From: Alkalihalobacillus deserti
Lineage (GTDB): Bacteria; Bacillota; Bacilli; Bacillales; Bacillaceae_D
Reading direction: 5' to 3'
Length of the DNA stretch: 64,000 nucleotides
Assembly (NCBI RefSeq): GCF_020734105.1
Contig: NZ_JAJAFR010000018.1
Location: 1 to 64,000 of the forward strand
The translations under genes and the position numbers were made by a program. Below the pieces are notes generated by a model that was given only the letters and a program-made list of their open reading frames with translations, was not told where the DNA came from and made no database searches. Below are positions 55,761 to 63,877 of the stretch, one piece after another (position 1 is the first letter of the stretch; each line of letters starts with the position of its first letter).

Positions 55761-57179
55761 CTAAGCTAGTTTTGTCTTCATCAGTACTTCACTAAGTATT
55801 TGTTTATTATTAATACTACTGACAAACACAATGGGTTTTCCAACATCAATGGCCCATTCCTTTGCCTCCCACATCGCTGCATGAGAGATATAATTGGTAA
55901 TAATCGCAATGACATCACACTTTTTCAAGGTGTCATGAAATGCTACATCTAATTTTTCCCCACTATGCTTAATAATCTGACATCCATTTATATTTTCTTC
56001 CATTTCCTTTCTTCGATAACCCCCGATAATACCTATCGTTTTGCCACTCAGCCTACTTAGGTCTATATTCATATCTCTATCTTCGTCAACTACATCTTTC
56101 TCAGAGGTCTCTTCTAATGGTTGTTCTGGAGTTGTTTGTTTAACTTGTTCAAGAAGTTGTTTGTTTATTTCCTTTAATTCTGAGATTAACCCTTTATAAT
56201 CTTGTATTTTCCGGTTCGTATCTGGATCCCTCTCAATTGTTTTTGGAACTTGGAGTTCTAGCTCGCGTTGTTTCTCATAAAGTGCAGCTACCTTTTCTTC
56301 TAATTGATATTTTTCAGCTCGTTCTTTTTGTAGCTGACGAACTGAGCTTTGGTAACGATGTAAAAGATTCATATGCTGGGACTCAAGTCTTGTTAGGCGT
56401 TCAACTATCATCTTTGTTTCACGTTGAGGCTTCTTAATTACTTTCATAATATGTTTTACACGAAACATCTCGAGTTCTTGAGGTAGTGGGAAATGTAAGA
56501 TAAGATATTTCGTTCTTTCTAGGCCAAACATTTTTATGTCTTTTTCAACTTCCCAATCTTTTGGTGAGACACTTGCATAAATATCAATCACTAATTCGGT
56601 GTTTACTTCTCTCCAAAATATCTTCTTTTCTTTTACTGACGTACAATACCTTTTTACGTCTCTACGAAGCTCAGATAAATTTTCTTTTGGATGAAAGTGC
56701 TGATGGTTTAAACGAATGAGTGCATCATTAATTTCTTTTACAGTTAACTCTCGACAAATTCTATCCCATATCTCGAGTGCAAATGTAGTATAAGCCTCCC
56801 AAAACTGGTCTTCATGTTCGTTTAATGTAGGTCTTTGTTTACTTATACCTATCTCATGAAGTTCCGCTTCCTCCTCTGATAATACAGAACCATATATATC
56901 TCCGGCATCACCCATTACATCAATGTCTTTTCCAATGATACGACGGTTAATATTTTGATTTGAAAGCTGATCCTTTAAAATGAGCTCTTCTGGGTACATA
57001 TCTTCACCACACTTACTACAAAAAATCTGCCTTATAGCTAGCTTTAAGTTAGAACTGTTAAATTCTTTTAATTTCATTTCCCCTAAATCATGTGCTACCT
57101 TCATGACAGTGCTATTACAGTCGGGACACCGATTATAATAAAAATATGTTAAGTGAACTTGTTGGTTAGGATGAAACAT
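55761..57179 (-). CDS. zinc-ribbon, coiled-coil, DUF2325 protein
   Basis: The 472-residue protein has an N-terminal zinc ribbon (CPDC about 18 and CSKC about 56), a helical middle, a coiled coil (about 255-350) with heptads such as ERLTRLESQHMNLLHRY, and a C-terminal DUF2325 domain (GKTIGIIGGYRRKEMEENI, then IITNYISHAAMWEAKEWA, GKPIVFVSS). DUF2325 looks like a Rossmann-type nucleotide-binding domain of unknown role. AAAGGGGG precedes the ATG. It is the third gene of a three-gene minus-strand operon with the TPR-winged-helix regulator. Confidence 0.8.
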   Translation of the reverse strand: MFHPNQQVHLTYFYYNRCPDCNSTVMKVAHDLGEMKLKEFNSSNLKLAIRQIFCSKCGEDMYPEELILKDQLSNQNINRRIIGKDIDVMGDAGDIYGSVLSEEEAELHEIGISKQRPTLNEHEDQFWEAYTTFALEIWDRICRELTVKEINDALIRLNHQHFHPKENLSELRRDVKRYCTSVKEKKIFWREVNTELVIDIYASVSPKDWEVEKDIKMFGLERTKYLILHFPLPQELEMFRVKHIMKVIKKPQRETKMIVERLTRLESQHMNLLHRYQSSVRQLQKERAEKYQLEEKVAALYEKQRELELQVPKTIERDPDTNRKIQDYKGLISELKEINKQLLEQVKQTTPEQPLEETSEKDVVDEDRDMNIDLSRLSGKTIGIIGGYRRKEMEENINGCQIIKHSGEKLDVAFHDTLKKCDVIAIITNYISHAAMWEAKEWAIDVGKPIVFVSSINNKQILSEVLMKTKLA

Positions 57180-57197
57180 GATGAATCCCCCTTTTAA

Positions 57198-57986
57198 TTA
57201 GTGACTTACTTTCTCCATCCACGCTACTAAATGATTCAACTGACCATTTAAACGAAAAGCTTCTGCTACTTCTTTCATTTTTTTACTTCTTTTAAAATAT
57301 GTGATTTTTCTTTCTTTGATTTTAGTAGAATTGTCTTTTAATCGATATGCCATTTTTAACGTATCTTCATAGATCTTCTTACTATCCCATTGTTCTGTAG
57401 CTGTTTTTTTAGCAACAAGCCTTGATCCTGTACCACCTTCAAATTCGACTTCCCATGTATAATTCAAATTCAAATCGTTTAACATTTTCTTTTGTACAAT
57501 GCTAAACCAAGCTCCGTTATAAACTCCAGAAAATTGAAGGTTAGGTGCATGTCTTAAATGACCATCACAACCAGCTACACATGCAATTCCTGTTTTGTTA
57601 ACTGCTTTCACCAAACAAGAAATAAAAGGGTCCAATTTCAACGTATCTACCTTTAATCCATGTTTTCGATTTACAAAAGCTCTCCATCTAAAATGATATC
57701 CATTTAAGCTAATTGGGAACTCTTTCCCTCTGTGTGTAGTAATCCTTTTCATCATCATTACAGGAAATTTGTTCACAAGTAATTGGAAGTTCTCCTCATT
57801 CCAATGAATAGGGATATTATACTTGGATAATAGAGCTTTCACATCTGAATAATCTGAAGCTGCACTCCCTTTAGCCAATGCTAAAAATGGCCCCTTCTTC
57901 TCCACTAAAAACCCTCTCATTTCTAATGCCTCAAATAATCTTTCTTGACCATCCATTAATTCAAGTGTTAGTAAGTTTGATCTCAT
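57198..57986 (-). CDS. CDGH-domain protein of unknown function
   Basis: The start at MRSNLLTLEL (57986) has a GAGGAGG site; the longer frame from 58073 overlaps the regulator and its operator. The 262-residue product contains LDPFISCLVKAVNKTG then CVAGCDGHLRHAPNLQF, which lines up with LDLYISGIVRQLNRFGFYTM, then GSCDGHGRRATHV, of the peptidase pseudogene at 48483-49925. The two therefore share a domain of unknown role, here without a peptidase attached. It is placed between its regulator and a DUF2325 gene, and has its own operator-promoter at 58031-58048. Confidence 0.72.
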   Translation of the reverse strand: MRSNLLTLELMDGQERLFEALEMRGFLVEKKGPFLALAKGSAASDYSDVKALLSKYNIPIHWNEENFQLLVNKFPVMMMKRITTHRGKEFPISLNGYHFRWRAFVNRKHGLKVDTLKLDPFISCLVKAVNKTGIACVAGCDGHLRHAPNLQFSGVYNGAWFSIVQKKMLNDLNLNYTWEVEFEGGTGSRLVAKKTATEQWDSKKIYEDTLKMAYRLKDNSTKIKERKITYFKRSKKMKEVAEAFRLNGQLNHLVAWMEKVSH

Positions 57987-58030
57987 CCTAATCGCCTCCT
58001 CATTTGTTACTTTAATTATAAAACAAAGAA

Positions 58031-58048
58031 GATTACAAAATTGTAATC
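58031..58048 (-). promoter_or_regulatory. 7-4-7 palindromic operator with -10 box, site 4
   Basis: GATTACA-N4-TGTAATC is perfect. Ten nt downstream on the minus strand is TATAAT (58015-58020), with the CDGH gene start 28 nt further. Geometry is identical to sites 1-3 while the outer bases differ. It overlaps the stop codon of the upstream regulator. Confidence 0.68.
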
Positions 58049-59028
58049 CCCTCAAGAGTGCGACCGCTACCATAGCGCCTTATACTTTTATAATGGACAT
58101 TACCTTTTAAAAGTTCATGGTTCCAAACATAACTATTTCCTACAGTCTTTAAAAGTTTTTTTCCATCTGTACCTGTTGCTTTCTTTATGTCCGAACGAAT
58201 TTTATTAATCATTCTTGGAACATATGAGTCTGACATATCAATGGAAGAATAACCAAACAGAACTTGAGCAATTTCAGGTATCGATAATCCTTCCTCACTT
58301 AACATAACCGCTTCTAATATTTGCGTATTTACTGGTGAAAACGAAACACTTTCATTTTCACCATTTAACACAGCTTGGTATGGGTTTACGATAAGAACGA
58401 CACGTTCTCCTCGTGATACACTGTTTTCAATTTCTTCTTCTGTCTCTATTATAGTCCCATGCTGCTGTGAAAGAGGAATATATCCCTTCTTTTTTGAGGA
58501 CTTTATTTTTGCTTGATATGGCTTTAGAAAAACATCAAGAACTTTGTCACTCTTTGCTTTATTCTCAACTTTAATCAAGTATTGTATCGCTTCTTTAAAG
58601 AACATCAACTTGTAATAACATAGTGCCATATTACAAAAAAGTTTATCTGTTTGCCTGTCGTCTAACCCTAATTTAATGGCACGTTCAGCATAAAAAAGTG
58701 CCCCTTCGTAGTTATTTTGCTTCTCTAATAAAAAGGATAGGTGATAACAAGGTCTAGGATCTATTGGATCAATATAAGCTGCTTGCTTCATGTTACGAAC
58801 TGCACGATCAAAATTAGAGAATTTCATCTTTTCATTTCTTCCGAGGTTCAAATGAAGTCTGGAAAGTGCCTGCAAGTATTCACTTTTATTCTCCTTATCT
58901 AGCCTTATACACTTCTCATAAAGTGTAATACCAGATTGGATCCACTCCTGTTCTTCCTCTTCATCATCAATCCCGTGAAGGTCTGCCCAATCTTCAAGTT
59001 GCTGTTTTAATTGTTCGATGTTTTCCAT
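58033..59028 (-). CDS. TPR plus winged-helix transcription regulator (intact paralogue)
   Basis: The start at MENIEQLKQQ (59028) follows GAGGGGG. The 331-residue product has TPR-type repeats (ALSRLHLNLGRNEK, PIDPRPCYHLSFLLEKQNNY, LFCNMALCYYKLMFFKEAI; about 60-165), a linker, and a C-terminal OmpR/PhoB-like winged helix (about 215-310: VSFSPVNTQILEAVMLSEEG ... LLKTVGNSYVWN). The same layout is found in the frameshifted gene at 50396-51369. TPR regulators of this kind often sense a peptide or protein. It likely controls the two downstream genes through site 4. Confidence 0.82.
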   Translation of the reverse strand: MENIEQLKQQLEDWADLHGIDDEEEEQEWIQSGITLYEKCIRLDKENKSEYLQALSRLHLNLGRNEKMKFSNFDRAVRNMKQAAYIDPIDPRPCYHLSFLLEKQNNYEGALFYAERAIKLGLDDRQTDKLFCNMALCYYKLMFFKEAIQYLIKVENKAKSDKVLDVFLKPYQAKIKSSKKKGYIPLSQQHGTIIETEEEIENSVSRGERVVLIVNPYQAVLNGENESVSFSPVNTQILEAVMLSEEGLSIPEIAQVLFGYSSIDMSDSYVPRMINKIRSDIKKATGTDGKKLLKTVGNSYVWNHELLKGNVHYKSIRRYGSGRTLEGITIL

Positions 59029-59272
59029 TGCTTTCCCCCTCATACAGTTAATCGGATTGAAATGTTTTTATTAAACTCATCACCCTACCTCCATCCGTAC
59101 GTACCATAACCGTCACCAAATCTTACTTCGCTGCACTAAAAGCCAATATCACGGAAACAGCATCCCCATGAACGGTAGAAATTCCTAGCAAATACACAAT
59201 TATTTAAAGGGAAACTTGACAAGTGAAGAGAATTTTCCGGGAACTATTGAATTCTGAATTTAATTTCCTACA

Positions 59273-59434
59273 TCATAAGGATAGAAACAAAAATGCTATT
59301 ACTGCACAAAATATCACTAATCCCCAACCAAATAACAGTAGCAATTCTCCACCAATATTTTGTTTGTAACTTTGTTTCCCGATGTTAATAAAGAATAGAC
59401 CACCTAAAAATATAAACAGCCAAGCAAAAAACAT
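59273..59434 (-). CDS. small membrane protein (53 aa)
   Basis: An ATG behind GGGATGGGGAAG opens a 53-codon frame with two hydrophobic helices (FFAWLFIFLGGLFFIN and LLLLFGWGLVIFCAVIAFLF) joined by a basic loop KQSYKQN. No family is recognised. Codon pattern and ribosome site look genuine. Confidence 0.62.
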   Translation of the reverse strand: MFFAWLFIFLGGLFFINIGKQSYKQNIGGELLLLFGWGLVIFCAVIAFLFLSL

Positions 59435-59461
59435 GTGACTTCCCCATCCCTGCTTTAGGTT

Positions 59462-59755
59462 CTAGATTCGATTATCTTCCTGTTGATACATAAATTCTAA
59501 AATACAAAAAATATTGCTGAACTCTTCTAATGAATAGTTGTTTACTAAATGGTTAACGCTTGGTTTATTAACACATAATTCTTCGTAACCGGTTATTGTA
59601 TCTATTGAAGTTTCTACTAGCATGAAACAGATTACTTTAGCCATATCTTTTTTTATTTTCTTTATCTTTGTGGAATATACATCTTTACTTATTATTAATT
59701 TATTTTTCTCTATTTCTTGTTTTTTGCCTTCCTTCTCCATTTGTTCGTGACGCAT
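59462..59755 (-). CDS. hypothetical protein (97 aa)
   Basis: The frame opens with a strongly charged helix (EKEGKKQEIEKNK) and continues with a mixed helical body. The ribosome site is weak. It overlaps the end of a Cys-rich small frame in another phase (59710-59862), so one of the two may be the real gene or they may be coupled. Function unknown. Confidence 0.4.
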   Translation of the reverse strand: MRHEQMEKEGKKQEIEKNKLIISKDVYSTKIKKIKKDMAKVICFMLVETSIDTITGYEELCVNKPSVNHLVNNYSLEEFSNIFCILEFMYQQEDNRI

Positions 59756-59862
59756 CTCTTACACAGTTGGTTTGAATCTAGTGATTTTACTAAACTATTG
59801 CATTTTACACACCGGTTTCTCTCTATAAATTCTGTAGAAGGCTTTATTTGATCACATATCAA
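59710..59862 (-). CDS. possible small zinc-binding protein (50 aa)
   Basis: From a TTG the frame reads LICDQIKPSTEFIE, RCVKCNSL, LCKRCVTNKWRR, with paired cysteines (CVKC, CKRC) suited to a zinc ribbon. The start is uncertain because a stop lies just upstream, so it could be the tail of a lost gene. Confidence 0.35.
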   Translation of the reverse strand: MICDQIKPSTEFIERNRCVKCNSLVKSLDSNQLCKRCVTNKWRRKAKNKK

Positions 59863-59876
59863 GCACCTTTGCTAAC

Positions 59877-60136
59877 TCATAGTAACTCCTTATATTTTAC
59901 TGTTTTGTTCTGAGACCTACTTTTTTCTGGGATCAAGTAATCTTTGTTATTCCTAATAAGTTGTTTACTCTGTATTTCTCTAAGTATAGCCTTTAATTCT
60001 CTTCCTCTATTAAAAATTCCTCTTAAACGCAACGTAACTTGATAACAATCTTCCACATTAATGTATTCTTCTTCGGTATGTTCATACCTATTTCTAGCAG
60101 AAAGAATTCGCTTAATAGGCCTTCTTGTGCCCCCAC
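59877..60136 (-). pseudogene. 3' fragment of a gene interrupted by IS-derived DNA
   Basis: Without a start codon, the frame reads GGTRRPIKRILSARNRYEHT, YINVEDCYQVTLRLRG and so on to a TGA at 59877. It is coding-like for about 85 codons but begins abruptly at the boundary of IS3-related DNA. It may be the tail of the gene whose head is at 60436-60678. Confidence 0.5.
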
Positions 60137-60320
60137 TTATTCAAAGAATATTCCGTAAGCATCATTACAAAACGGAGTATATGGTGCCTGTTCACTATCC
60201 GGTATTATGTCGATATAAATTCGACACACTTCGAGCAGTGACAGTGAATTGCGCCATGATAGTAGACACTTATAATTCGGGAAATCCATGACCATAATTG
60301 TCATAAAAGGAGAGGTTTGC

Positions 60321-60437
60321 ATGTCTACTAAAAGAAGAAATAATAAAAGGTATTCATTCGAATTAAAACTGGGTGCAGTCAAAAGGGTTATAGCAGGAGA
60401 GAGTGTCATCAATGTAGCCAAAAAGCTACAAACAGTT
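60321..60437 (+). mobile_element. IS3-family transposase OrfA fragment
   Basis: MSTKRRNNKRYSFELKLGAV and RVIAGESVINVAKKLQ are the N-terminal helix-turn-helix of IS3-type OrfA, with an AAAAGGAGAGG site ahead. Homology ends near 60437, so OrfB and the right end are missing. The sequence TGCGCCATGATAGTAGACAC upstream (about 60252) may be the left terminal repeat. Confidence 0.7.
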
Positions 60438-60678
60438 ATCGTAGGTGCTCGAGTATCTGTAAAGTTCTTAAGAAAGGATTACCCAAATCATTTGTATGCT
60501 TTGAGGCAGTCGCTCTCATTTCATTAATGCATGATGTGTAATCTTGGTTGATCACTAGTAGTGTGTCTATTTCTCTTAAGATATCGGTGATATAACCTGC
60601 TTTTACATATGGAGACCAAAACATAAATTCTATATTAGGTATGTCCTTTAATATTATTTCGGCATACTCTTTTGGCAC
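60436..60678 (-). pseudogene. 5' fragment of the gene interrupted by IS3-derived DNA
   Basis: The frame reads VPKEYAEIILKDIPNIEFMF, VKAGYITDILREIDTLLVIN and ends its coding character near TASKHTNDLG. A well-placed ATG with AAAGGAG at about 60719 is one frame off, so an indel lies near the start as well. The product is not recognised. Confidence 0.45.
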
Positions 60679-60747
60679 TTCATGCTTTTGGATTATCTTT
60701 TGTACAGTCCGTTTTCATTTATTACCTCTCTCCTTTCACTAGCCCTA

Positions 60748-60927
60748 TTATTCTTTCAATTCAAATCCATACTTTTTATTTATCCTTTTTGCGATCTTAT
60801 CTAAAAAACTTTCAACAGTCGTCTTTTCAACATTTTTTGTATACCATGCTAACTTTGCTCCTTTAAGTTTGCCGTCATAATAAAACTGAATACAGCCACA
60901 ATATTTTGACCATCTCTGCAATGTTTT
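60748..60927 (-). pseudogene. C-terminal gene relic
   Basis: A minus-strand frame with no start reads QRWSKYCGCIQFYYDGK, KLAWYTKNVEKTTVESFLDK and KRINKKYGFELKE to a stop. Codon content looks genuine but a double stop precedes it. The family is unrecognised. Confidence 0.4.
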
Positions 60928-61007
60928 TTACTAGAAGTTGCCACGAAATTTACCAGTTGCTGTCAAAGTGTTTGCTAATAGAAGAACGTCAACATTTTGA
61001 AGTGAAA

Positions 61008-61050
61008 AAGCCTAATCCTCTTTTTCTTCTTTACCAAGGAATTAGGCTTT
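61008..61050 (-). terminator. terminator hairpin
   Basis: AAAGCCTAAT / ATTAGGCTTT form a 10-bp stem with a long loop, followed on the minus strand by TTTTT. It would serve the minus-strand small genes upstream. Confidence 0.55.
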
Positions 61051-61194
61051 AGTCTTCCGCAATCGAGCTAATTGTGGAATATCATTTTATTGAATAGTAT
61101 TCTTGTACTGCGTAACAAGAGAAATGTTTCGTCTCTCTTATTCAAATTATAAGAAAAACTAAGGCTTTCGCTTATAATAATCTTAGTCATCAGC

Positions 61195-61356
61195 CTAGTC
61201 CTCAACTTCAAAGATATTTGCACTTGAAATACTGTTTTTATATCCACATTCGGTACATTGCCAAATGTACTTATGGTCATCAAAACCAGCTTGGTTATTC
61301 AAATATTCATCACAACTATCACAATACCACTCGATACCTGGAAACCTATCACCCAT
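61195..61356 (-). CDS. small zinc-ribbon protein (53 aa)
   Basis: The ATG is preceded by TAGGAGGATAAAATT, an ideal site. The 53-residue product MGDRFPGIEWYCDSCD then ends with WQCTECGYKNSISS, giving a CxxC pair at each side of a zinc knuckle. Similar small proteins are common in Bacillaceae. The 71-codon frame at 61068-61283 overlaps it in another phase and is discarded. Confidence 0.72.
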   Translation of the reverse strand: MGDRFPGIEWYCDSCDEYLNNQAGFDDHKYIWQCTECGYKNSISSANIFEVED

Positions 61357-61490
61357 AATTTTATCCTCCTAATCTTTTAAGTGCCCTTAGTTTTTTCTTC
61401 ATCTTCTTTTGTGTCCAACGATAAAGTTTATTAGCTTTCAAATACCACAATAGTAGTATGTTTCCCATGTTGACCATCATCAAGATCACT

Positions 61491-61653
61491 CTAGTCCTCA
61501 AAAATATCAATTTCGCTTTGACTATAATAGTAGTCATGTATTACTGCGGTTTTTTGATATAATTCGGCAAGCTATAAAATGGTATAATTTTTCGGTATTT
61601 AGACAATCCAACTTAAACAGAAGTTCGAAGGTGTCAGGATCTAAATCTTCCAT
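61491..61653 (-). pseudogene. small acidic protein gene with a frameshift
   Basis: ATG at 61653 overlaps the stop of the upstream gene (TAATG) and gives MEDLDPDTFELLFKLDCLNT. Coding character then moves one frame over (ELYQKTAVIHDYYYSQSEID, FED stop at 61491) near 61565. About 52 residues if rejoined; otherwise a 39-residue product. Confidence 0.4.
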
Positions 61654-61943
61654 TAAAAAAACTCTGCATCATCAAAATCTACGTCATTTAAATCAACACC
61701 TCGAGCATTCAAGTCTGAGCGTAACTGTGTGTAAAATTTTTCTTCTATGTCACTAGGTATGAAACCATGGTCAACATTACCTGTCGAAGAAAAGTAAATA
61801 GCTACCTTATAATTCGAATATTCATCATTCCATTCAACATCTGCCCCCATAGTAATAGTACCTTTACCGGTAAAATTATCATCAAACTTTTTATAATACG
61901 GATAAGTATACGAAAATTCATAAAAGTCTTCCCTTTTTGCCAT
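61653..61943 (-). CDS. hypothetical acidic protein (96 aa)
   Basis: The start at MAKREDFYEFSY (61943) has GGAG about 9 nt ahead; a TTG 21 nt earlier is less likely. The product is acidic and aromatic-rich with alternating strands (GTITMGADVEWNDEYSNY, YKVAIYFSSTGN) and ends in an Asp-rich tail. No family recognised; such proteins can be immunity or anti-defence factors, but nothing here proves this. Confidence 0.62.
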   Translation of the reverse strand: MAKREDFYEFSYTYPYYKKFDDNFTGKGTITMGADVEWNDEYSNYKVAIYFSSTGNVDHGFIPSDIEEKFYTQLRSDLNARGVDLNDVDFDDAEFF

Positions 61944-62033
61944 TTTTCTAATCTCCTTTATCAATTGTATTATGCCTTATGTTCAGTTAGGAAAAATAAA
62001 GCTTCTTAAAACTTGTTCTCCAAAAAGTATTTT

Positions 62034-63224
62034 TCAACCCATCACCCACCTATTCAGAAACTGCCAATCCTTCACAGTTCCGTCCTCATTCAGGATATTC
62101 AGGAACGAGCCGTCCCCTTTTCCTACTTGCCAGATGGCTTGGGCGGTGGTTTCTTTGTCTGAAATTCCACTGGTTTTTATATAATTGAAAAACGTGTTCT
62201 TCCCAGGCCCATAATTTTCTGCCACGAATGCCACTAAGTAGATATCAATGCAGCTTGCACCTAAATCTTCTGGATGGTGGTTTAAGATATGGTTTCTAAT
62301 CAAGCCCATTTGGTAATCTTGATTCAACTCTAGTAATTCCATTTTAATTTTCTCTAAATGATAGGCTTGATAGCTTCTTTTTTCCCATTGCTTTAGTTGA
62401 GATACGTCACCATGGACTTCCTTAAGTTTCTTTAAGGTATTTTTCAAATTACAAACAGTAGGGATGACGTTAAAATGAATGCTTCTGCCTCTTAGGTTAT
62501 TTGGCAGATTATCTGCTGCCTTATGTAAATGAATAGGGTTTCCCGTGTTTACCTTTTGTTTTTCTCCAGTCACCCAGCCAAAATAGAGATGAACACCATT
62601 AACCAAAACCGGTCCAACAATAGCATCTTTTTTTGAGATGACCTGAAACATTTTGACAAACTCCACATAATCGTCGTACCACTTTCCTGTTTCACTAAAT
62701 GAATGGACGAGCATAAGTGCATTTTTGGCTTGCACCTTACTTGCTTCGATCACTGTCGAAGCCGTTCGATGCAGGAGCTGATATCTAGTATTTAAAGGAG
62801 CTTCGGCCAAGTCTAGTTTCTTCAATAAGTAGTCCAGCCGCTCCCTTTTTCCCGTACTAGGGTTGTCTCCTAACCAGGCTTTGACTGTCTCTCCGAAAGG
62901 CTCGGACACTTTTCCTTCGACCATTACCGTCAGGAGTTCTTCGCCGGCTTTGGCTAAAACATAGAGGTCGTTCTGAGAGCTTGTTGAACCGCCAGGCAAA
63001 GGGACCTTGTACTCTGGAAATCCATATAAGAATGTTACGTCTTTGAACAATTCATGTTCACTCGTTTGGAACGCATGTTGAACACAAGCTGGAAAGCCTT
63101 TAGCCTTCTCCCATCTAGCGGCCAGTTCCATTGCTGAATATCCAGCCTGCCACTGTTTCTCCGGGTCTGCCAGTAAATTTCTCCAAGCCTCTTCTCCTTT
63201 TGACGGAATATAAAATGCTCCCAT
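62034..63224 (-). CDS. hypothetical protein with possible nuclease-like motif (396 aa)
   Basis: AGGAGGG precedes the ATG. The N-terminal half contains DLYVLAKAGEELLTVMVEGK, where D ... E-G-K could be a PD-(D/E)XK-like triad, and the whole N-terminal region resembles a family known only as a domain of unknown function (DUF6946-like). The C-terminal half is helical. It stands alone with spacers on both sides. A nuclease role is a suggestion from one motif. Confidence 0.7.
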   Translation of the reverse strand: MGAFYIPSKGEEAWRNLLADPEKQWQAGYSAMELAARWEKAKGFPACVQHAFQTSEHELFKDVTFLYGFPEYKVPLPGGSTSSQNDLYVLAKAGEELLTVMVEGKVSEPFGETVKAWLGDNPSTGKRERLDYLLKKLDLAEAPLNTRYQLLHRTASTVIEASKVQAKNALMLVHSFSETGKWYDDYVEFVKMFQVISKKDAIVGPVLVNGVHLYFGWVTGEKQKVNTGNPIHLHKAADNLPNNLRGRSIHFNVIPTVCNLKNTLKKLKEVHGDVSQLKQWEKRSYQAYHLEKIKMELLELNQDYQMGLIRNHILNHHPEDLGASCIDIYLVAFVAENYGPGKNTFFNYIKTSGISDKETTAQAIWQVGKGDGSFLNILNEDGTVKDWQFLNRWVMG

Positions 63225-63646
63225 CGTTCTCCCTCCTATGAGTACGTTTTTACTCGTCCTAGAATCTACATTTTTTCTAGTCTTGTGGACATTCAGGGTC
63301 TGGCCCCGTTAACCGGAGAAATTGCTTTTTCTAGCTGCAGTTTTATTGGTTCTGTTGTGTTGGACCATTGTTCATGGAATTGGGCTGATAATAGTTGGTT
63401 CCAAGAAGTGTTTGCGCCTAGGTGCACTGCAGAAAGTTAATAACGTCAAAATAGTTTTATCCTTTTGGATTTGAAGTGGATGCTTTACAAAGGAGGTACT
63501 CATATTTCAAATAACAAAGTTGAAATTCTTTACATTTTGCCTTTTCCTCTTCTAATCTTTATAGATTATATACTTCTCCGATCAAATACTCTTGTATTAA
63601 ACAAAAATGAGTGGATTCATTCCTACACATTTCCCAACTATCCTTA
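63225..63646. other. intergenic region
   Basis: No supported gene or strong hairpin seen. A 61-codon plus-strand frame (63465-63650) has a site-like AAAGGAGG inside it but no coding character. Confidence 0.5.
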
Positions 63647-63877
63647 TTAACTTTTTTGTTTCCTTTTGTTTTGGAATTCAATATATCTTTTAAGTGTGAG
63701 GCGATAATGAGAGTCTTCTGGATATTCCCTATCAACAGACGCTATCAATGAAGGAGTAAGCTCTGTTTCTCCATTATATAAACCTTTATTAAGGATTCCG
63801 TTCCACCGACTAATATAATCTTTTACAGATTTGTCTCTTAAATGATAATTTTTTCTTAGAAAATCCTCAAATTCCAT
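63647..63877 (-). CDS. hypothetical protein (76 aa)
   Basis: The helical product MEFEDFLRKNYHLRDKSVKD, then YISRWNGILNKGLYNGETEL, ends with YRLTLKRYIEFQNKRKQKS. The pattern resembles the N-terminal SAM-like (core-binding) domain of tyrosine recombinases, but no catalytic domain follows. No strong ribosome site is visible. Could be a stand-alone DNA-binding protein. Confidence 0.55.
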   Translation of the reverse strand: MEFEDFLRKNYHLRDKSVKDYISRWNGILNKGLYNGETELTPSLIASVDREYPEDSHYRLTLKRYIEFQNKRKQKS

